Shown here piece after piece: positions 10,970 through 21,265 of a stretch of 64,000 bases of DNA. The position numbers and the translations under genes were made by a program. Location: positions 310,001 through 374,000 of the forward strand of contig JAPZLL010000024.1 of the NCBI GenBank assembly GCA_036250225.1, in the 5' to 3' direction. The notes under the pieces are model-generated. The model ran no database searches and had not been told where the DNA came from. It saw only the letters and a program-made list of their open reading frames with translations. Numbering within the stretch: position 1 is the stretch's first letter; every line of letters begins with the position of its first letter. This DNA is from Cercophora sp. LCS_1. Taxonomy: Eukaryota > Ascomycota > Sordariomycetes > Sordariales > Lasiosphaeriaceae.

Positions 10970-12095
10970 TCATGACGACAATAACCACTTGAATCCGTCC
11001 TCCGAATCCTTTTTGTGCCGTTTTGTAAAGTCGGCATGCATGAACGGACCCCAGAAGCAATGCGGCAACCCAGGGTAAACCTCGAGCTTCGTCTCAACAC
11101 CGCTATCCTTCAGCGCTTGCTCCAAGATGAGCCCACCATCGCGTAGTGGATCCGCCCCGCAGACCTGGATGTATGTCTTGGGAAGCTTTGAGTGATCAGG
11201 GAATAATATCGGAAAGGAAAGTGGACTGCTCAGATCTGGTTTGTACACGGCTGCTCATAATCAGCTTTAGCTCCTGTCCATCGCCACAACGGTGGACTCA
11301 CATAGTAGGAACTCGACACTCTCCTTCGTCAGCGCTGAGGCTTTTGCGTTCTGTTCCATGCTGAGGTAATATTCCTTGTACCTGTCCGGAACGTTGCTTT
11401 CAATCATGGCGATGGGGCACGCAAGATACAGCCCTGTGAGCGGCGGGCCCTGCTGCTCTTGGGTGTACAAGTGCGCAATAACGAGCGCCATGTCGGCGCC
11501 ATTGCTGTCGCCACCGACGACGAGCCCCTTAGATGGGTTTATCCCCAAGTCGTCGAGGTTTTGCATCATCTGTTCTGGTTTCAGTGCTGTTGCTCCGACT
11601 TCTAATAAATATCGATGGTGGGGACGGGAGGCTCACCCACCGAAACCCATCAACAGCATCGCCCATCCCGGCGGGAAACACAAACTCGGGCGCATGCCGG
11701 TACAGCACATCGACCATGACGCCACCCAGCGCCGTCCAGATCTCCGCGATCCACTCCTGTCCATCCAGCTCACCAATGACATACCCGCCGCCATGACATA
11801 CATACAGCCCAGGACAACCCGTCGTTGATGGCCTTTTGGGCGTGTAAACCCTCCCCGGCAGGACCGTCCCGTCTCGGGACGTCACCTGGATTGGTGTCAT
11901 TGCGTAAGACGGCTTGGGTTTTGCAGCCGCAGCGATGGAGTTGAATAGACGGATAAAGGCACGTGCTGTGGTAATGTCATTGAGGCAAAGCATTGGCTTT
12001 GGGTCAGAGCCGGGGATTCCGCTACGTTGGATTGAGAGGAGTTCGGGGTGCGGGTCGGAGAGGGCGGCGAGTTCCGTCGGGGATAACATTGTCAC
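10970..12095 (-). CDS. HSL-type alpha/beta hydrolase (esterase/lipase)
   Basis: Three exons (11637-12095, 11302-11569, 10970-11250) give 335 residues. Introns are 11570-11636 (GTGAGC ... ACAG, phase 0) and 11251-11301 (GTGAGT, GCTGATTA branch, GCAG, phase 1). The oxyanion motif HGGG (CHGGGYVIGE) is at about residue 98. The nucleophile elbow is GGDSNGAD (GDSAGG in most relatives), the acid is in GADPLRD and the histidine in GLPHCFWG, so the triad is complete. This is the hormone-sensitive-lipase branch that hydrolyses short acyl esters. No signal peptide, so cytosolic. ATG 12089 is an alternative start two codons in. Substrate unknown. Confidence 0.85.
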
Positions 12096-12493
12096 GAACT
12101 TGGCGATGAGCCAGGTAAAGCTTTCGCAGTTGCACCAAAGTCAAAACGGGGCTTGTTGGAGCAAAAAGGTGACGGGGCGCCTTGGAAGTGGGAGCCTGAA
12201 GTTGACGTCGAAATGCGATCTCGGCGGAAGTGAGCCCGGCTTACGTGTCCCCACATACCGGGCACCTGTCGCGTCTGGGCCAATGCCAGGTGTGGACCCC
12301 ACGGCGGCATCTGCTCGGGCGACCAATCAACCATGAACCAATGAGCCATAGGTTTGAGTTTTGCAGCGGAAGAAGGTGCAGCATCGGGGGCGAGAGAGAA
12401 TCACTGCAATTGGAACGCCGCTGAAGGCTATACGTTACACGAACCCGCCGTCTCGACAACTGACCTCTCCAACCCGCCAACACGACGTTCAAT
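12096..12493. other. intergenic stretch
   Basis: Upstream region of the hydrolase and 3' flank of the next gene; no gene seen. Confidence 0.5.
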
Positions 12494-13339
12494 TCACTTC
12501 TCAAAACCAGCCATAACACCCTCAACCCTCTTGCAAACCTCCCTAACCCCCTCTTCAACATTTTCATCCCTCGCAAAACCCGTCAATCTCGCCCTCCAAA
12601 AAGCCCACCTTTCTGCATACCCAGCGCCCTCTTGCACTTTCTCCGCCCACAACTCCCCCTCCCTCACAAGATGCGTCGCAACCCCATCCCTCCCTCCCCA
12701 CTTCCCATCCTGATAAATGTCCCTTCCAGCAATCTCCAACCACCCCGCCGCAGCCTCGACGTAATCCTCCCACCCGCCCTTGCTCTCCAACCCATCAACG
12801 ATGGTCCACATCCCAAAATCCTCCACCCATCCTTTCAGCGGCTCCACGGGCGTCTCCCGATTCTGCACGCTCACGTGCGCCATGAACCGATTGAGATTGG
12901 TCCATTCCGCCCTTGCCAGCGCAGGCGACTCGCGGTAGGAACTCAGCGCTTTGGGTCCGTTCCAGAGGTCGCGGACAGACCAGCCGAAGCCGTAGAGCGT
13001 GTTGATGGTTGTGGTGATCTCCGGGTTGGGGGTTGTTGACGTGGCGAGGGTGAAGAGGAGGGTCGTGAGGTTCTGGTGCGTGGTTGTGGAGGAGGTGGAT
13101 TGTGCTAGGGAGAGGAGGAGGGAATGGCAGAAGTACCATGCGTCGGCGACGGGCGGACCGGCCGAGATGAGGTAGTCGATGATTTGGTTGCTGATGGTGG
13201 GTATGTTGGATGTGTCAACTGCGGAAAGGGTTGTGATGATGAGGTCTTCGGAGGGGGTTGGTGGGGTGGGGTTGCCGGTGTTGTGTTGGTTGATTTTGGC
13301 GACGAGGGTGCGTTGCTTTGCTACCCAGTCTGAATGCAT
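12494..13339 (-). CDS. DUF3632-like hypothetical protein
   Basis: One uninterrupted 281-codon frame beginning MHSDWVAKQR. It is predicted soluble and mostly helical, with Trp-rich amphipathic segments (LWNGPKALSSYRES, EWTNLNRFMAH, GGWEDYVEAAAGWLEIAG). Similar helical proteins with a W...EWxNLN signature are annotated DUF3632 in Sordariomycetes, and that assignment here is from memory of the pattern. No signal peptide or membrane segment. Function unknown. Confidence 0.6.
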   Translation of the reverse strand: MHSDWVAKQRTLVAKINQHNTGNPTPPTPSEDLIITTLSAVDTSNIPTISNQIIDYLISAGPPVADAWYFCHSLLLSLAQSTSSTTTHQNLTTLLFTLATSTTPNPEITTTINTLYGFGWSVRDLWNGPKALSSYRESPALARAEWTNLNRFMAHVSVQNRETPVEPLKGWVEDFGMWTIVDGLESKGGWEDYVEAAAGWLEIAGRDIYQDGKWGGRDGVATHLVREGELWAEKVQEGAGYAERWAFWRARLTGFARDENVEEGVREVCKRVEGVMAGFEK

Positions 13340-13951
13340 TTTGGGGGGGTTGCTTAGCTGACGAGAGGTAGGTGAGGTGAATTGGAAGAGTTGCGAGGCG
13401 AGTGTGTGGGTGGGATTGTTGACAATGAAGTGAGTGAGACAGGTTCAAGGTGGCTGATGTTTGTCTGGTGCTTGTGCAGCAGGATCGCCGGTAATAAGGG
13501 GAGGGATTCCGGCTGCCTCACTCCCCGCAATTCCCATATTAGGCAAATATTGGCGCCGTCGCATACGAACGAATGGTCAGCGGCACGGGGGGGCTGGCTG
13601 CGGCTGACAGGCCCACATTGACTGTTGGCGAGCGCTATGCGGCTTCCTGAGTTGACAATGTCGCCGAGCGTTACTGAGCATGAAGGAGGATCCAACGCTG
13701 ACAGGTCGTAACCAATTAATGCGTGCTTTAATTGTCGACGCCTTTCATCTACAGCTCTTGTTGAGGCTGACAGGTTGCCGTTCTCTCCGTCGGCGAGCAT
13801 GAGAAGTTGATCCTTCAAGGCCGTGATGCGTGTATAAAATGCCTGGCGTTTCTGTGTTTTTGTCATCTGTGTTTGTGATCAACATCACCACAGCTCTCAG
13901 TATCATCGCCAGCATTCCAGTCACGCTCAATCCTTTTATCAGACGGAAACC
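13340..13951. other. intergenic stretch between divergent genes
   Basis: A 170-codon minus frame at 13354-13866 has no recognisable domain and Pro/Ser-rich low-complexity ends. I treat the region as the shared promoter of the two flanking genes. Confidence 0.4.
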
Positions 13952-14480
13952 ATGTTGTCCACTCAGATCCTGGCCGTTTTGTCCCTGGCATCCAGCTTTG
14001 CGCTTGCAAGCCCGGTTGCTGTGAACGCTACCGGAGTCGAGCTTGAAGCCAGACAGTCAAAGGGCTATACATGCGGGACAACAAAACATACCCTCACGTC
14101 TGTCGAGAACGCCATGGGAGACGGCATTCGGCTCCGAAAGGCTCTCAAGACTGTTGCTCAAGGAAATGGAGGTAATTACATGAACCCAGAGTAAAGAAAA
14201 TTTAGCCACAGAAGCTGACAGCATCCCAGTCGTTTGGCCCCACGAGTTCCGAAATGGCCAGGCCAACAAGCCAGAGGTCGATCCTTCGCCCTGTGCCAAG
14301 CTGAATCTCTACGAGTATCCCATCTTGGCGAGCGGCGCGGACTACACCGGAGGCAACCCCGGGCCGGATCGTGTCGTCTTCGCGGATAGCAACAAGACGC
14401 CGGGGGCCTTTGAGCAGTGCTTCTTGATGACGCACACGGGCGCTACGGGGAATCTGTTTGTGAAGTGTCGCTTTACATAG
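13952..14480 (+). CDS. secreted guanyl-specific ribonuclease, T1/F1 family
   Basis: Exons 13952-14171 and 14230-14480 join in phase 1 across a 58-nt intron (GTAATT, GCTGAC branch, CCCAG) to give 156 residues. A signal peptide (MLSTQILAVLSLASSFALAS) is followed by a short pro-region ending at a Lys/Arg-Gln site. All catalytic positions of RNase T1 can be matched: His in WPHEFRN, Glu in LYEYPIL, Arg in GPDRVVF and His in THTGATG. Four Cys (YTCGT, PCAKL, QCFL, VKCR) allow two disulfides. The enzyme cuts single-stranded RNA after G. It is a nuclease of the extracellular nutrient or defence type; it lacks the long loops of ribotoxins. Confidence 0.92.
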
Positions 14481-15118
14481 ACTAAAGCTGTTAGCTTTGC
14501 TATAGGGGAAAAGGTGGACGGCGGGTGGGAAGAAAATGAGAAATGGCTGCTCCAAGAGTATGGACAAGGCGTCGTGAAATGACGTCCATGCGTGGCAAGC
14601 ACTCATCCCAGGTGTTTCTTCATAGCCCAGAGAGCTACCAACTACGAGGGACGGGTACTATTCCTCCCATGCAGAGGTAGAAATAAAATGCACATGCCCT
14701 CTGAAATAGTTCCGAGGCCTCGAACGCATGGCCCAGCGCTTGGCCGTGCTTGGCACGGGTGGAGGACAAGAGTACCCCTTCGCCCTGGCTGCTCTGGGGG
14801 CCAAGATGCCACCCAAGCATCGTGTGATTGAACATTATTTGAACTTGCACGAGTGAGTCACGCAGCAAAGTATTATCGTGCTGACCCTATCCTCATCGAG
14901 ACAATCGTATCTATCAGCGGTATCAACCGTAATATCACGATACCCCATCGTCAGGCAGGCAACCGCCAAGAATTGCAATGTTTCATTTGAACTGGCTCCA
15001 TCGTGAAAGCCATACCAACGTTGGCGCCATCAAGCGCATATGTATTGTCTGTTCTCCAACCTCGCCCGATTTCACAAACCTCCCGACAGCTTCGAATCTC
15101 TCGCAAAGACAAGTCAAC
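14481..15118. other. intergenic stretch
   Basis: No gene supported; contains the promoter of the next, broken, secreted gene. Confidence 0.4.
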
Positions 15119-15559
15119 ATGCACATCTCCTCCCTCCTCACTGCCGTCCTCGGTGCCATCCTCATGGGCAACCCCGTCACCGCCCTTTGCAAGCCTGCAG
15201 TAGGCATCAAAGTCTTCCGAGACGACTGGGCATACACCATCTAGTGTGGCAGGAACGACTGCAACTCGCCCGCCACAACCATCACCATTTACCACAACGA
15301 CGAAACGACAAACAGCAAGGAGTTCCCCGGCGGCATCTCATTTGGATACAAGACCACGCCACAAGCGCAAGTCCGTGAGTGGGACTTTTACGGAAAGTTC
15401 CTGGATGATCCGGGTTATGGGTTCCACGTATATGGTACGCGGTGCGGGACATTACGGAGTAATCAGGGCTTCGGGTGCTATGAGAGGGCGTTGAAGATTG
15501 AGGGGGGTTATTTGCTCCAGGCAACTTGGGCGAGCTTCAAGTGTGGGACGATGTGGTGA
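15119..15559 (+). pseudogene. small secreted Cys-containing protein with in-frame TAG
   Basis: ATG 15119 opens a signal peptide (MHISSLLTAVLGAILMG). After 41 codons a TAG at 15242-15244 interrupts. The same frame then runs 104 more codons to TGA 15557-15559 with coherent sequence: CGRNDCNSPATTITIYHND, EWDFYGKF, GTRCGTL, GFGCYERALK, FKCGTMW. No intron can bridge the stop. Reading CAG for TAG would give a 146-residue secreted protein with seven Cys. Family not recognised. Confidence 0.6.
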
Positions 15560-15803
15560 TGGAGTGGGAAGACCAGCAGAACCAGCACGGGAGGAAGGAG
15601 TCACATCGTGACTGGGACATGTCATCATATCATGACTGGGAGAAAGTGACAAATACCAGCAGAATGTATGGTATTAACTGGAATTCGCCTCTCATGTCAA
15701 AGGTTCCTGTCTTGACACTGGATTTTGTGCGTGCCTTCCTCGCCGGCGTTCCCGCGAGCCTTGCATTGGATCACTCCAACATTTAAGTATGACATCAATG
15801 GCA

Positions 15804-16016
15804 ATGCCGGACCCCTCACCAGACCGGGAGCCGCTCGTCGAACGGTATGGAATGTGGATCGAATTGCATTGGATGCCGAGGAATACGACGACCCTCCATG
15901 AAGCCGCTGATGAGCTCGCTTAGAAGGCGAGGCGCGGTGAGACTGACAAGGTGCAAGGAGTTTCGGTGTTTACCCAGGGTCTTGACGAGAAGGTGGAAGC
16001 GGCGATAATTGCTTGA
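15804..16016 (+). pseudogene. relic of an RNase H-fold gene (C-terminal part)
   Basis: The frame reads ERYGMWIELHWMPRN then LHEAADELA, a TAG at 15921-15923, then KARRGE and a tail to TGA 16014-16016. It aligns with the C-terminal part of the copy at 26887 (LEEMGIWVEFHWAPRN ... ADAASRKARE) and of the copy at 17959 (PRNTTTMHRVMDEMS). The first acidic motifs are missing upstream, so this is a fragment. Confidence 0.6.
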
Positions 16017-16523
16017 GAGGAACAAGACCGCCTCGAGGGGGAATAGGGGGCTACGGCTGCATAGCTGGCCGCCCAGAATTTACCAAATTCGTAAGTGCTA
16101 TCCCTGATGCGTGGGCTTATGATCATTGGAGCTAACCTCTTGCTAGTCGGGTGACATTCCTTTGCTTACGTGCGCGTAGTCCCACAATCTGTCAGCGCTA
16201 GGGTTGGAAACACAAACACACAAGGCTCAAGGGTTCGACTTACTTCACCTAGTATCTCGTAACGAGGCAGGATCGACGTCAATGCCTTCATGGTGCCATT
16301 GGGCCACTGGCAGCAGTTGATGCGTCTCAAGAAGGAAGGTCGTCGAATTGCTTCATGCCGCGTCAACAGACACGAATTCACGGCCACCTGTTCAGCTCGC
16401 ATCCTCTCCTCCCATTCTGTCCAGTCCTTTCTTTACAAAATCGCGATGCCTCCCTCTCCGAACTGAAGCTCTTCTCCATCCTCATCCACAACTCCGACTC
16501 ACAACCCTCACACAGCCACAACG
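16017..16523. other. intergenic stretch
   Basis: No gene supported; upstream region of the secreted-protein gene. Confidence 0.4.
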
Positions 16524-17093
16524 ATGAAGCTCCTCGCGCTCCTCTCCCTCCTCGCCGCAGCTCGCGCCCTCACCATCGGCTCCGACGCAGCAGCCGATTT
16601 CGAGGACGTCCTCGCAGCCCGCGAACCCTCCCCGGAACCGGAACCACTCACCCTCGAACCCACCAGCGGCAGCATCCTCCTCCCGCGCGCCAACACAGCC
16701 ATCACAGCCTTCAGTCTCGTCACCACCGTCTCCCTCGGCTCGGCAGGCTGCTCCTTCAGCATCAAGACCAACGCCGACCTCGAGGACTCCAACGTCGGCA
16801 TCACCTGCGAGGCATCCTCCAACGGCGGCGTGATCCGCAGCCCGTCCAACTCGAATTTTGCCTACACCCTCAGCTGCAACACGCGCGCCGGCAGCGGCCC
16901 TAATGGGCAGAACGAGTGTGCCGTGCGCAGACGCGTCTGTTTGATTGTGCCGCTGCTTGGGACATACTGCGCCAATGTCCAGCTGGGAGCGGCTAACACG
17001 ACGCAGTGCCCGCGCAAGAGGAAGAGGCAGAATCCGCCGCAGTCGTGCGGCGTGCTCAGGGGCACGAACTTACCGCAGGATTTGCTGAAGTAG
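16524..17093 (+). CDS. secreted cysteine-rich protein, 189 aa
   Basis: Single exon, ATG 16524, TAG stop. Signal peptide MKLLALLSLLAAARALT, then an acidic Pro/Glu stretch (PSPEPEPLTLEP) that looks like a pro-region ending near PRAN. The mature part has eight Cys (AGCSF, ITCEA, LSCNT, NECAV, RVCLI, TYCAN, TQCPR, QSCGV) and a basic patch RKRKRQ close to the C-terminus. Secreted to the medium or wall; family not recognised. Confidence 0.75.
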   Translation: MKLLALLSLLAAARALTIGSDAAADFEDVLAAREPSPEPEPLTLEPTSGSILLPRANTAITAFSLVTTVSLGSAGCSFSIKTNADLEDSNVGITCEASSNGGVIRSPSNSNFAYTLSCNTRAGSGPNGQNECAVRRRVCLIVPLLGTYCANVQLGAANTTQCPRKRKRQNPPQSCGVLRGTNLPQDLLK

Positions 17094-17399
17094 GGAGGGG
17101 TGACATGGGATCTTGAGTCTTGTTTTCGTTCTTGGGGCAGCCTTGTCTGACGGCTTTTGGTGTTGAAGTTTTGGTTCAGTTTGGCTAGGTGAGCTGAGAG
17201 CAAGTTACGTAGAGAGTTTGAAATACAATACCGTCGTTACCGTGATATAGGTACAGGCGGGATGTCGTAAAGTCGAATGACAAGAAACGGGGACTTCACA
17301 CTGGAAACCAGGATGGTGAAGAGGAAACAACGAATCAGCTGAGACAAAAAATGGGAGAAACCATGGCATAGGGGAGAGCATGTAAAAAAAAAAAAAAAT
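17094..17399. other. intergenic stretch
   Basis: 3' flank of the secreted gene; an A15 run just before the tRNA is its T-terminator on the minus strand. Confidence 0.5.
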
Positions 17400-17506
17400 G
17401 GTCGGAACCAGATTCGAACTGGCCTTCCTGGAGTCCCAAGTGGACCCAAAGCCGTATAATGGAGACCGTTACGAACCCAGGCGTGCTACCACTACACTAT
17501 CCGACC
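17400..17506 (-). tRNA. intron-containing tRNA, most likely tRNA-Thr(CGT)
   Basis: On the minus strand GGTCGGA pairs with TCCGACC at the ends. The D arm is GTGT-AGTGGTA-GCAC, the T arm GCCAG-TTCGAAT-CTGGT with a good B-box, and a T15 run follows. The anticodon stem CTGGG/TCCAG surrounds TTCGTA, with CGT at 17471-17473, and about 36 nt of intron after position 37. A one-base shift of the stem (CCTGG/CCAGG) would read TCG (Arg) but puts U at position 37, so Thr is preferred. It lies 450 bp upstream of RNase H-fold copy 2. Confidence 0.65.
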
Positions 17507-17882
17507 TTGGAATTTGTGCACCTGAAAGTGGACTATAAGGTACCTACCCTCCCTTCACTGGCTGGTGGGGCCATGGTGGTTGCGATTCTGTCTGGTGTTG
17601 CCATGGCTCCTTCCCAACGCCATCCACCACACCGTGCCCCTCTGTGGAGTTTTCTGCCGGGCATGAAGCGGCGTGCCTTACCGCCTTTGTGAAGACGCGT
17701 CAAGTGTTTCGTGCGCGGTAGCGACGTTTTCCTTTTTCTTTCGCGCTAGAAACGAAAGCCCTGCTAGGCACTACTACCGCTTGGCTGTCTGTTTCTTTTT
17801 TTCTTTTGTTTTTGCTTCAAGTTTTGAAGACCGCTTGGCTGTCTGTTTCTTTTTTTCTTTTGTTTTTGCTTCAAGTTTTGAA
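17507..17882. other. upstream region of RNase H-fold copy 2
   Basis: T-rich leader with a 54-bp tandem duplication (listed separately). No coding sequence supported. Confidence 0.5.
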
Positions 17883-17883
17883 G
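17776..17883 (+). repeat. 54-bp direct tandem duplication
   Basis: Two identical 54-bp units (17776-17829 and 17830-17883), each T-rich and ending TTCAAGTTTTGAAG. They lie immediately upstream of the 5' UTR intron of RNase H-fold copy 2. Confidence 0.9.
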
Positions 17884-17957
17884 TAATTCTTCCCCCGACG
17901 TATGTAGTATTCTTTCATCCAAGACCTTCATCACCTCTTCTGACGTTGGATTTGCAG
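17883..17957 (+). other. predicted 5' UTR intron of RNase H-fold copy 2
   Basis: GTAATT donor, TTCTGACG branch region, TTTGCAG acceptor, then one base and the ATG, the same layout as copy 1. Confidence 0.55.
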
Positions 17958-17958
17958 C

Positions 17959-18989
17959 ATGTCATCGTCCAAGCGTCGCGCCAGCTCCCCCGAGGCTAGG
18001 CCCTCCAAGCGCCGCCGGGCGGCCTCAACCTCGCCCTCTGCTGTTGCCTTGCCCGTTCTCTTGCTCGCTGCTCTGACCTCGCCCCCTGCTGCTGCCACGC
18101 CTGCTGGTTCGCCCACTGCCCCGGCCCCGGCCGCCGCAGTTGCAACACCCCTCGCTGTCGCCGCGACCCCGCCGCCCGCCTCACAGCCCGCGGAAAACTT
18201 CCGCAACGTGCGGGTGTTTATAGACCCCGACAAAGTTGCCATCGCAAAGGCTAAGGGGGCCGCCTGGAAGCCCCCTACAGTCATGGGGCGCCTTGATTTG
18301 GTTTTTTTTGTGGATGGATCCGAGCAGCAGAGGAACTCTGGTGGGGTGAAGCCTCCCTCGCCACCCTACCATGGGGGTTTTGCTGTCTTGACAGCAAACA
18401 TTGGCGCCACTGGGCACTTTACGGCCCAAGGTCACATGATTGAGAAGTATGCATTAACCAGCTACCCGTCTTACTACTAACATTATCGTTGGGCTGTTTT
18501 GTTACCTATCTTCAACATAACTTTAAGCTAATAATGGCCGATTTTTTTTAGGTGCTACTCGAGTAACCACGCTGAAGGTACGGCCATTGCCGAGGCTTTG
18601 GCAATGGCCATCGATATCGCAGAGCGGAAGGCTGTCGGCGGAGTCGTCCGTATTTTCACAGATGCTGCAACCGTTTTGAGGTTTTTGGACAACAACAGAC
18701 TTTCCGAGTGCCAGGAGAACGGCTTGGATTCCAAGTGTGTGGTGTACATGGATGTAATTCTGCGTCGCTTGGCACACTTTTGCTCCCGGTTGGATGAATT
18801 GGGGGTCAAGATTGACCTGCTTTGGTCGTCCCCAGGAACACGACAACAATGCATCGCGTTATGGATGAGATGTCCCGTAATTCCTGGGCAGACATTGACT
18901 TCCCTTCGTCGAAGAGAATGGCGGCAACCGCCAATCTTGATCAGGAGGTGGTGGCAGCGGTTGTGGATTGGGCCGAGCAAATACGTTGA
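17959..18989 (+). pseudogene. RNase H-fold protein, copy 2, with a frameshift near the C-terminus
   Basis: Exon 1 (17959-18446) and exon 2 (from 18552) join in phase 2 at the same place as in copy 1, across a 105-nt intron. The N-terminus is basic (MSSSKRRASS, KRRR) then Ala/Pro-rich. RNase H motifs: LVFFVDGS, HAEGTAIAEAL, VRIFTDA. At 18826-18827 two extra bases break the frame after LLW. Without them the frame gives VPRNTTTMHRVMDEMS and ends QIR at TGA 18987-18989, matching copy 1. As it stands the frame runs to 19065 with an unrelated Arg-rich tail and loses the last acidic site. A functional variant with the new tail cannot be excluded. Confidence 0.68.
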
Positions 18990-19236
18990 TGGGTTACAGG
19001 GTACGGGTTCCTCCCGACCGTCGTCTTCAAGTGTCAAAGGCTCGGCGAGAGGTGCGACAAGGTGATCCGATCAAAGGAGAGGACAAGAATGACAGGGAGC
19101 GCGTATGCATCGCATGATAGAAGGAAGGACAGGAAGCATGTCGATTGTAACTGCAATATACGGAAAACATATTACACGCCCTTGGTCCTACACCCTCACC
19201 ATCCCCGCTGTAATCATCCCATCCAGCCCATCCCGT

Positions 19237-19612
19237 CTAGCAGTTGAGAACAGCGCTGCCGCAGCCAGTGACGACCTTGGTGACGCCAGCGCTGGAGACA
19301 GCCTTGCGGGCACCGTCGCAGTAGCGGCCGACGTTCTGAAAATGCATGTTAATGAGCGCGTCCCGAGAAATCACACCGTGTAGGGAGAACAGAACGTACA
19401 GTGCTGCCCTTGCAAAAGGCGATGCAGCAGCCATCACCGGCCGGGGACTCCCAGATCCATGACTTGACGGTGAAGCCAACGGCGTGGCTGCCGCCCGAGG
19501 TCCAGGTCTTCTGGGTGCCTTGGTAGTTGTCCTTGCTGTAGACCGAGATCCTGTAGGCGGACGAGGTACCAGCGAGGGCGGTGGCGGCGAGGATGACGCT
19601 GGAAAGCTTCAT
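19237..19612 (-). CDS. small secreted protein, 103 aa, six Cys
   Basis: Exons 19400-19612 and 19237-19335 join in phase 0 across a 63-nt intron (GTACGT ... TTTTCAG). Signal peptide MKLSSVILAATALAGTSSA. The mature part begins YRISVYSKDNYQGTQ, a strand pattern seen in small fungal secreted proteins that resemble beta/gamma-crystallin folds. Six Cys (GDGCC, AFC, RYC, TGC, LNC). The longer in-frame start at 19720 is Ser/His-rich and unlikely. Stop TAG. Confidence 0.78.
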
Positions 19613-21265
19613 TGTGGTGGATGTGGTGGGAAGGAGTTGGCTAGGTGAGAGGCTGGTGATCGATGAGTGTCTTGAAGATGAGACTGTTGGATGATGATGA
19701 TGAGAAGATCTCGTTGACAATGCGACTGCTGCTCCCTTTTATAGACAGAATCATCACGACGTGTTGTCCATCAACGGCATCGAGTCTTCCCGTCTTATTG
19801 CCCGTCAACACAGAATTGTGGAGTTGGCAATTATCGACGAGACATTGAAGAGTTGTAGTGCATGCTGTTTGACGAAGGGCATCGTTGAGGGTACCACCCA
19901 CAGCCCCAGTGTTTTAGATGAGGTGAATGCTTTTGTTGTTCTATTGGCCGCTGTTTTTGGAGGCGAGATGGGGCCGTTCAGCTGCGCCAGTCATGGCCAA
20001 TCGTTGTGCCGCGGGATTATGCGGTGTTACACGGGTGTGAGTCCGGGGTGCGCCGTCAGCAAGAGCCTCATTTTCAGGTACCTACCACCTGCACACTCCA
20101 GCTTGTGCCAAGGGGTTTAGGTCTGACACCGGGCATCCGGCACCGGTGATCCGAGAACCTTCCAGGTTCTCGGAAGGAGTCCGCACATACTATCGCGTAC
20201 ACACTAGGTGCTGTCGGCTATCTTCGCTTGGCAGCACCTTTTGGAGCTGTGCAGCAGGGATGCTGCGGTCCTGCCCTATGAGGCACTGTGGGCCTATCGC
20301 TAACATGCAGAAACCCGAAATACCCTGGAGCGTCTCGGTGGCCTGTTCAGTATGCGATATGATGATGGGGAATTCATGCCATGCTGTAAAAATCTCTTCA
20401 CCATCTTTCGATCACACGGGAAATACTAGTGACCGAAGTGAGATGAGATCGTTATCTTTGGCTCTGGTCGCCCCTTTGAACATGCCACTGGCGTCACATT
20501 GGCGTAGGGGAGAACGACAGCTCAAGCCAAGGTGATGGCAAGTTGACGAAAGTCCTCAATGGGAGAGCTGCAGTCTCCGTAAACCAGGGGAAATCACGCC
20601 AAGCTCCAGCTGCAAAAACAGACTTCCCTGTCAGCCAAGATCGTAGCGATGATACTCAAAGCTAATAATTGAGCCCGGAAAGCAACGGCGAAAGGTCGAT
20701 ATACGACCAGTGGCGGGTGAGGCTCAAAAGAGCGACCGAAGAGAAACGCATGTAATTTGTGAAGCGAGAGACCGAGAAAGACGATTGGCTTGCATTTTTG
20801 AGGGGTTTGTTGCCATTTGCGTGGAGGCTGAGCAGGTCAACTGCAACCGTAAGGACGGCGCAAAATTAAGCCGGGCCCTGCGCATCGTAACACTCATTGC
20901 AACTCCCCAATTTCATATGTTAACTCTGAAAATAGTGGCCTGGTCTCCGGGCGTGACTTTTAGTAACACACACCTATTTGCGAAGTGTGATGATACCCGT
21001 ATATCAACCCTGGTGTTGTTGACTGGGCCATATCTCGCTTGACCGCCGCCTATGGTATTCCACAAGTGGCTCCACTATGTCTCTAGCCTCGGTCTCATCG
21101 ACCATGTGCTAAAATTTGAAAGGCCCGTCGCGTGGTTTTCCCCAACCAACATCCCAAGCAGCAAAACATGCAAGGGCGTGCTGAAAAGGCGAGGCGCTTC
21201 TCCCCTGTTGCACAAGACGAATCTGGGCACACGAAATTTTCTTTTTTGCATAGTGCCTCGCCCAC
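19613..21265. other. intergenic stretch
   Basis: No gene supported. It contains a perfect 10-bp inverted repeat with a 5-nt loop at 20150-20174 (TCCGAGAACC ... GGTTCTCGGA). Confidence 0.45.

Noticed and set aside
13354..13866. 170-codon minus-strand frame
   Set aside because: No domain, low-complexity ends, and it occupies a divergent promoter region.
18827..19065. C-terminal tail of RNase H-fold copy 2 as a real domain
   Set aside because: The alternative frame matches the other copies residue by residue, while this tail is Arg/Trp-rich and unmatched.
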